This document shows positions 60,086 to 64,000 of a stretch of 64,000 bases of DNA, piece by piece. The stretch is from contig NZ_JAMLIE010000001.1 of NCBI RefSeq assembly GCF_023954335.1, forward strand, positions 1,922,001 to 1,986,000, read 5' to 3'. The notes below the pieces were generated by a model that was not told where the DNA came from, made no database searches, and was given only the letters and a program-made list of their open reading frames with translations. The stretch is from Aquamicrobium sp. (GTDB taxonomy: Bacteria > Pseudomonadota > Alphaproteobacteria > Rhizobiales > Rhizobiaceae). The position numbers and the translations under genes were made by a program. Position 1 is the first letter of the stretch. Each line of letters opens with the position of its first letter.

Positions 60086-61702
60086 ATGTTTCGGGTGTGG
60101 AATATTGCGCTTCCAGGGGTGGCAACCATGCTTTTGCAAGACTTCCTGTCTTCGAAAGAAGGCAACTTCGCATCGATGACGGCGGTTATGCTGCCGGTGC
60201 TGCTTGGCGCGATCGGCCTCGCGGTCGATGTCGGAACCATGAGCTCGGCGCATTCCAAGCTGCAGACGGCGGTGGACGCGGCTGTGCTCGCCGCCTCGCG
60301 CATCAACGACAAGGCGCTCGACCGCGAGCAGGTGTTCAAGGACTATCTCGCCGGCAACCTCGTCGGCGAGGCCCGGCTGGCGAACCTGGTGAGCAGCCTC
60401 GATGTCGACCAGGGCATCAACTACATCAGCACCACCGGCAGGGCCTCGGCCGACGTCGATCTCTTCTTCGCCGCCTTCATCGGCTCGGGGAACCGGGTCA
60501 GCGTCAGCGCGAGCGCCTTCGAGTCGCGCAACAATCTCGAAGTGGTGATGGCGCTCGACAACACCGGCTCGATGGGATCGGCGCGGATGGCGGAGCTGCG
60601 CAAGGCCGCGACCTCGCTGGTCGACATCCTCTCCACCGTCCACATGCCCGATTCCGAGCCCAAGCGCGTCGTCAAGGCGGCCTTGGTGCCGTTCGTGACG
60701 GCGGTGAACGTCAAGGGCGAGGGGTTCGACTTGAGCTGGATCGACAATTATGTCGATCCGCTCACGCTGCTCAACAAATCCTACGGCGCGCGCTATCACG
60801 GATCGAGCTTCACCCCGCAGACCAATCATTTCGAGCTGTTCAAGGCGCTCGGCACCGAATGGAAGGGGTGCGTCGAGGCCCGCCCGTCGCCCTACAACCT
60901 CTCCGACGCCGCGCCGGACATCACCAACCCCGACACGCTGTTCGTCCCCTATTTCGCGCCCGACAATCCGGGAAAGAACGCGACGTCGCCCAACTCGGGG
61001 ACCGCGTGGAACAATTCCTACCTGAACGACACCTTCGGCAAGAACGATCAGGCGAAGCTGATGCAGGCGGCGCGCTATTACAACGTCGCTTCCAAGGACA
61101 AGACGATCAATGCGGTCGACTATCACCAGTCGCGCACGACCGGGCCGAACTATGCCTGCCCGACGCCGATCCTGCCGCTGACCTCGGATTTCGACAAGCT
61201 CAAGACCGAGATCGCCAAGATGATCCACTGGGAAGGCTCCGGCACCAACGTCTCCGAAGGGCTGGCGTGGTCGGTGCGGGTCCTGTCGCCGGGCGAGCCC
61301 TACACGCAAGGCGCGCCCTTCAACTCGGAGAACACCTCGAAATTCGTCGTCGTCTTTACCGACGGCGAGAACACCGTGTTCGGCGCCAGCAGCCAAGCCT
61401 ACAACAAGTCGGACTACGGCTCCTACAGCTTCCTCGACCACGGACGCCTCGGCGAGACCGACCGCAGCAAGGCGCTGAGCAAGGTCAACACCATGACCAA
61501 GGACGTGTGCACCGACCTGAAATCGAAGAGCGTCGAGATCTTCACCGTGCTGCTCGGCGCCGACACCGCGGCCAACCGCAAGCTTTACTCGGAATGCGCG
61601 ACGACGACGGAGCACTATTATCCGACCAGCGACGTCAGCGAGCTCGACACGGTGTTCAGGAAGATCGCCTCGCGCATCGCCAAGCTCTACGTGACCGACT
61701 GA
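60086..61702 (+). CDS. TadG-like von Willebrand factor A protein
   Basis: This 538-aa protein has an N-terminal TadE/TadG-type membrane helix (GNFASMTAVMLPVLLGAIGLAVDVGTM, residues 27-53), followed by AVDAAVLAA. It also has a VWA domain with MALDNTGSMGSARM (Asp158, Thr160 and Ser162 of the metal-ion site) and a long insert before VVVFTDGEN (about residue 430). Proteins of this type are secreted by or assembled with Flp pili. There are no other tad genes here, so it is an orphan. ATG 60086 follows AGGAT. Confidence 0.86.
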   Translation: MFRVWNIALPGVATMLLQDFLSSKEGNFASMTAVMLPVLLGAIGLAVDVGTMSSAHSKLQTAVDAAVLAASRINDKALDREQVFKDYLAGNLVGEARLANLVSSLDVDQGINYISTTGRASADVDLFFAAFIGSGNRVSVSASAFESRNNLEVVMALDNTGSMGSARMAELRKAATSLVDILSTVHMPDSEPKRVVKAALVPFVTAVNVKGEGFDLSWIDNYVDPLTLLNKSYGARYHGSSFTPQTNHFELFKALGTEWKGCVEARPSPYNLSDAAPDITNPDTLFVPYFAPDNPGKNATSPNSGTAWNNSYLNDTFGKNDQAKLMQAARYYNVASKDKTINAVDYHQSRTTGPNYACPTPILPLTSDFDKLKTEIAKMIHWEGSGTNVSEGLAWSVRVLSPGEPYTQGAPFNSENTSKFVVVFTDGENTVFGASSQAYNKSDYGSYSFLDHGRLGETDRSKALSKVNTMTKDVCTDLKSKSVEIFTVLLGADTAANRKLYSECATTTEHYYPTSDVSELDTVFRKIASRIAKLYVTD

Positions 61703-61782
61703 GCGCGGCTGAAGTCCGCCCTTGACCTCATCCTGTCCTTGCGCCACACGCAAAGCGACAGGAACAAGTCAGGGAGCGGATC

Positions 61783-62712
61783 ATGTCGATCGCCTTCACC
61801 TTTCCGGGACAGGGCAGCCAGGCCGTCGGCATGGGCAAGGACCTCGCCGACGCCTACCCCGAGGCCCGCGCCGTTTTCGACGAGGTCGACGAGGCGCTGG
61901 CGCAGAGGCTGTCGCGGCTGATCTGGGAAGGCCCCGAGGACGAGCTGACGCTGACCGCCAACGCCCAGCCGGCGCTGATGGCGGTGTCGCTGGCCGCGAT
62001 CCGGGTGCTGGAAGCGCGCGGCCTCGTCCTCAAGGACAGGATCGCTTACGTCGCCGGCCATTCGCTCGGCGAATATTCGGCGCTCGCCGCCGCCGGCACC
62101 TTCTCCATCGCCGACACCGCGCGGCTCCTGCGCATCCGCGGCAACGCCATGCAGGCCGCCGTGCCCGTCGGCGAGGGCGCGATGGCCGCGATCATCGGGC
62201 TGGAGCAGGCCGACGTCGAGACCGCCTGCGCCGAGGCGGGAAAAGGCTCCGTCTGCCAGATCGCCAACGACAATGGCGGCGGCCAGCTGGTCATTTCCGG
62301 CGCGAAGCCCGCGGTCGAGCATGCGGCGCGGCTCTGCACTGAAAAGGGCGCCAAGCGCGCGCTGATGCTGCCCGTCTCCGCTCCCTTCCATTCGGCGCTG
62401 ATGCAGCCGGCGGCCGAGGCGATGCGCGAGGCGCTCGCCGGGGTGCAGAAGAATGCGCCTTCCGTTCCCGTCGTCGCCAACGTCACCGTCTCGCCGCTGA
62501 CCGATCCCGAAGATATCGCCGCGCGCCTCGTCGAGCAGGTGACGGGTCGCGTGCGCTGGCGCGAGACCGTCGAGTGGTTCGCCGCCAACGGCGTCACCAC
62601 GCTCTACGAGATCGGCTCCGGCAAGGTCCTCTCCGGCCTCGCCCGCCGCATCGATCGGGGAATCGCGACGGTGAACGTCGGCGGGCCGGCGGATATCGAG
62701 GCGTTTGAGTGA
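61783..62712 (+). CDS. fabD: Malonyl-CoA-acyl carrier protein transacylase
   Basis: FabD moves malonate from CoA to ACP (encoded at 63690). The 309-aa protein has FTFPGQGSQAVGMGKDLADA, the catalytic Ser in VAGHSLGEYSALAAAG (about residue 91), and the His in LPVSAPFHSALM (about 205). It is the first gene of fabD-fabG-acpP-fabF. Its stop lies in the third heptamer repeat. Confidence 0.97.
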   Translation: MSIAFTFPGQGSQAVGMGKDLADAYPEARAVFDEVDEALAQRLSRLIWEGPEDELTLTANAQPALMAVSLAAIRVLEARGLVLKDRIAYVAGHSLGEYSALAAAGTFSIADTARLLRIRGNAMQAAVPVGEGAMAAIIGLEQADVETACAEAGKGSVCQIANDNGGGQLVISGAKPAVEHAARLCTEKGAKRALMLPVSAPFHSALMQPAAEAMREALAGVQKNAPSVPVVANVTVSPLTDPEDIAARLVEQVTGRVRWRETVEWFAANGVTTLYEIGSGKVLSGLARRIDRGIATVNVGGPADIEAFE

Positions 62713-62788
62713 GTAGTGAATAGGGAATAGTGAGTAGTGAAAATGAGTTAGCGCCCGCTTCACTACTCACTATTCACTACTCCCTCTC
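62709..62788. repeat. Heptamer hairpin array, copy 3 (GAGTAGT/GAATAG type)
   Basis: The left arm 62709-62742 has GAGTAGTGAATAGGGAATAG then TGAGTAGTGAAAA; the right arm 62759-62788 is TTCACTACTCACTATTCACT then ACTCCCTCTC. Together they form a long imperfect hairpin. It starts in the fabD stop codon and ends 19 bp before fabG. It resembles the repeat at 28590 closely. Confidence 0.75.
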
Positions 62789-62806
62789 CAATCGAAAGGA
62801 ACCACC

Positions 62807-63544
62807 ATGTTCGACCTGACTGGCCGCAAGGCGCTCGTCACCGGCGCGACCGGCGGCATCGGCGAGGCGGTGGCGCGCGCGCTTCACGCCGCCGGAGCCA
62901 CCGTCGGCCTGCACGGAACCCGCGTCGAGAAGCTCGAGGCGCTGGCCGGCGAGCTCGGCGAGCGCGTCAGGCTGTTCCCCGCCGACCTTTCCGACCGCGC
63001 CGGGGTCAAGGCGCTGGCGCAGAAGGCGGAAGCCGAGCTGGAAGGCGTCGACATCCTCGTCAACAATGCCGGCATCACCCGCGACGGCCTGTTCGTGCGC
63101 ATGTCGGACAAGGACTGGGACGACGTCCTCGAGGTCAATCTCGGGTCCGTCTTCCGCCTGACGCGCGAGCTGACCCACCCGATGATGCGCCGCCGATACG
63201 GCCGCATCGTCAACATCACCTCGGTCGTCGCCGTCACCGGCAATCCGGGCCAGGCCAATTATTGCGCCGCCAAGGCCGGCATGATCGGCCTTTCCAAGTC
63301 GCTGGCGCAGGAGATCGCCTCGCGCGGCGTCACCGTCAACTGCATCGCGCCCGGCTTCATCGAATCGGCCATGACCGACAAGCTGAACGACAAGCAGAAG
63401 GACGCGATCCTGGGTGCGATCCCTATGAAAAAGATGGGATCGGGCAATGACATAGCCGCTGCCGCGCTCTATCTGGCATCGGACGGGGCGGCCTACGTCA
63501 CCGGCCAGACGCTGCACGTCAACGGCGGCATGGCGATGATCTGA
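62807..63544 (+). CDS. fabG: 3-oxoacyl-[acyl-carrier-protein] reductase
   Basis: FabG reduces beta-ketoacyl-ACP with NADPH in the elongation cycle. The 245-aa SDR has VTGATGGIGEAVARAL (cofactor, residues 11-26), NNAGITRDGL, the active-site Ser, and Tyr and Lys in the YCAAK motif (about residues 151-155), ending VNGGMAMI. It is 95 bp after fabD, with the repeat between, and followed by acpP. Confidence 0.97.
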   Translation: MFDLTGRKALVTGATGGIGEAVARALHAAGATVGLHGTRVEKLEALAGELGERVRLFPADLSDRAGVKALAQKAEAELEGVDILVNNAGITRDGLFVRMSDKDWDDVLEVNLGSVFRLTRELTHPMMRRRYGRIVNITSVVAVTGNPGQANYCAAKAGMIGLSKSLAQEIASRGVTVNCIAPGFIESAMTDKLNDKQKDAILGAIPMKKMGSGNDIAAAALYLASDGAAYVTGQTLHVNGGMAMI

Positions 63545-63689
63545 CGGCAGAGGAATTCCACGGGGACATCGGTTTCGCCCGGCCTGTGGGTTCCATCTTT
63601 CAGCTTGATTAGCGGCAATCGTGCCGCTAACGAAGACCGACCAACGCAAATGCCGGGTTGCCGGCCAACACCAAGTCGAGGGTTTGCAA

Positions 63690-63926
63690 ATGAGCGACAC
63701 CGCAGAACGCGTCAAGAAAATCGTTGTCGAGCATCTGGGCGTCGATGCCGACAAGGTCACAGAGGGCGCGAGCTTCATCGACGACCTCGGCGCGGACAGC
63801 CTCGACACCGTCGAGCTGGTCATGGCGTTCGAGGAAGAGTTCGGCGTCGAGATCCCCGACGATGCGGCCGAGACGATCCTGACCGTCGGCGACGCCGTCA
63901 AGTATATCGACAAGGCATCCGCCTGA
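63690..63926 (+). CDS. acpP: Acyl carrier protein
   Basis: ACP carries acyl chains on phosphopantetheine during fatty-acid synthesis. The 78-aa protein has the attachment Ser in DLGADSLDTVELVM (about residue 37), and is highly acidic. ATG 63690 gives the MSDTAERVKKIVVEHLG start. AcpS (15557) modifies it. fabF starts 34 bp later. Confidence 0.98.
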   Translation: MSDTAERVKKIVVEHLGVDADKVTEGASFIDDLGADSLDTVELVMAFEEEFGVEIPDDAAETILTVGDAVKYIDKASA

Positions 63927-63960
63927 TCCCTCCGCAGATCGCGATTTTGGCGTGCAAGCG

Positions 63961-64000
63961 ATGAGACGTGTCGTCGTCACCGGCATCGGGCTGCTTTCGC
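63961..64000 (+). CDS. fabF: Start of 3-oxoacyl-[acyl-carrier-protein] synthase II (truncated by window end)
   Basis: Only 13 codons are visible, MRRVVVTGIGLLS. This is the typical first strand of beta-ketoacyl-ACP synthase II. The position directly after acpP is the usual place for fabF. The rest of the gene lies outside the window. Confidence 0.8.
   Translation, partial: MRRVVVTGIGLLS

Overview
The window is GC-rich bacterial chromosome from an alphaproteobacterium, most likely order Hyphomicrobiales (Rhizobiales) and probably Phyllobacteriaceae/Mesorhizobium-like. This is inferred from conserved gene order (dapA-smpB, rpoZ-rsh-pyrE-acpS-lepB-rnc-era-recO, purF-cvpA-radA-alr-dnaB, rpsF-rpsR-rplI, fabD-fabG-acpP-fabF) and from rhizobial-type intergenic palindromes. 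About 60 protein genes are supported. No rRNA, tRNA or CRISPR array was seen.

Layout. 1-5.2 kb is accessory: the 5' part of a large P-loop (NACHT/STAND-type) protein with a nuclease-like N-terminus, which is a candidate anti-phage gene, then a DJ-1/PfpI protein, a MerR regulator and an Old Yellow Enzyme. The last three are linked by two promoters with MerR-type architecture. 5.2-8.6 kb holds a tiny gene, a structured non-coding stretch, a membrane protein and a lytic transglycosylase. 8.8-21 kb is housekeeping: lysine biosynthesis/cell wall (dapA), ribosome rescue (smpB), uracil repair, stringent response (rpoZ, rsh), pyrimidine synthesis, acyl carrier activation, signal peptidase, RNase III, Era and RecO. 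A MarR-GNAT regulator/acetyltransferase gene lies between era and recO and is cut by an in-frame amber codon. 21-33 kb has a DUF2339 membrane protein, an MFS permease, LysM/HD/YgfZ proteins, a dihydroorotase, small rhizobial hypotheticals, Nudix, SRAP and a LysE-type exporter. 33-38 kb is one overlapping cluster, cysS-VOC-GFA-pip-(short ORF)-cimA. A decayed IS481-family element follows cimA at 38.2-39.2 kb.

39-50 kb: RarD permease, LOG-family protein, a LysM protein, an ArsR-Atm1 pair with a perfect operator-like palindrome, a diguanylate cyclase, phosphatidylserine decarboxylase/synthase (psd-pssA), an SDR, and a guanidine-II riboswitch controlling a SugE/Gdx guanidinium exporter. 50-56 kb (minus strand): purF, cvpA, radA, alr, dnaB. 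56-60 kb (minus strand): a YnfA-type protein, cyclopropane-fatty-acid synthase and the rpsF-rpsR-rplI operon with a promoter and a terminator. 60-64 kb (plus strand): a TadG-like VWA protein and the fatty-acid genes fabD, fabG, acpP and the start of fabF.

The intergenic DNA is rich in repeats: three hairpin arrays of heptamers, each starting in the stop codon of a plus-strand gene (smpB, pyrC-like, fabD); at least two AGAGCATTT palindromes with compensatory stem changes; and a 266-bp composite inverted repeat after era. The best candidates for something undescribed are the edge NACHT protein, the interlocking inverted repeats at 5.55-5.70 kb, and the short ORF copying the start of cimA.
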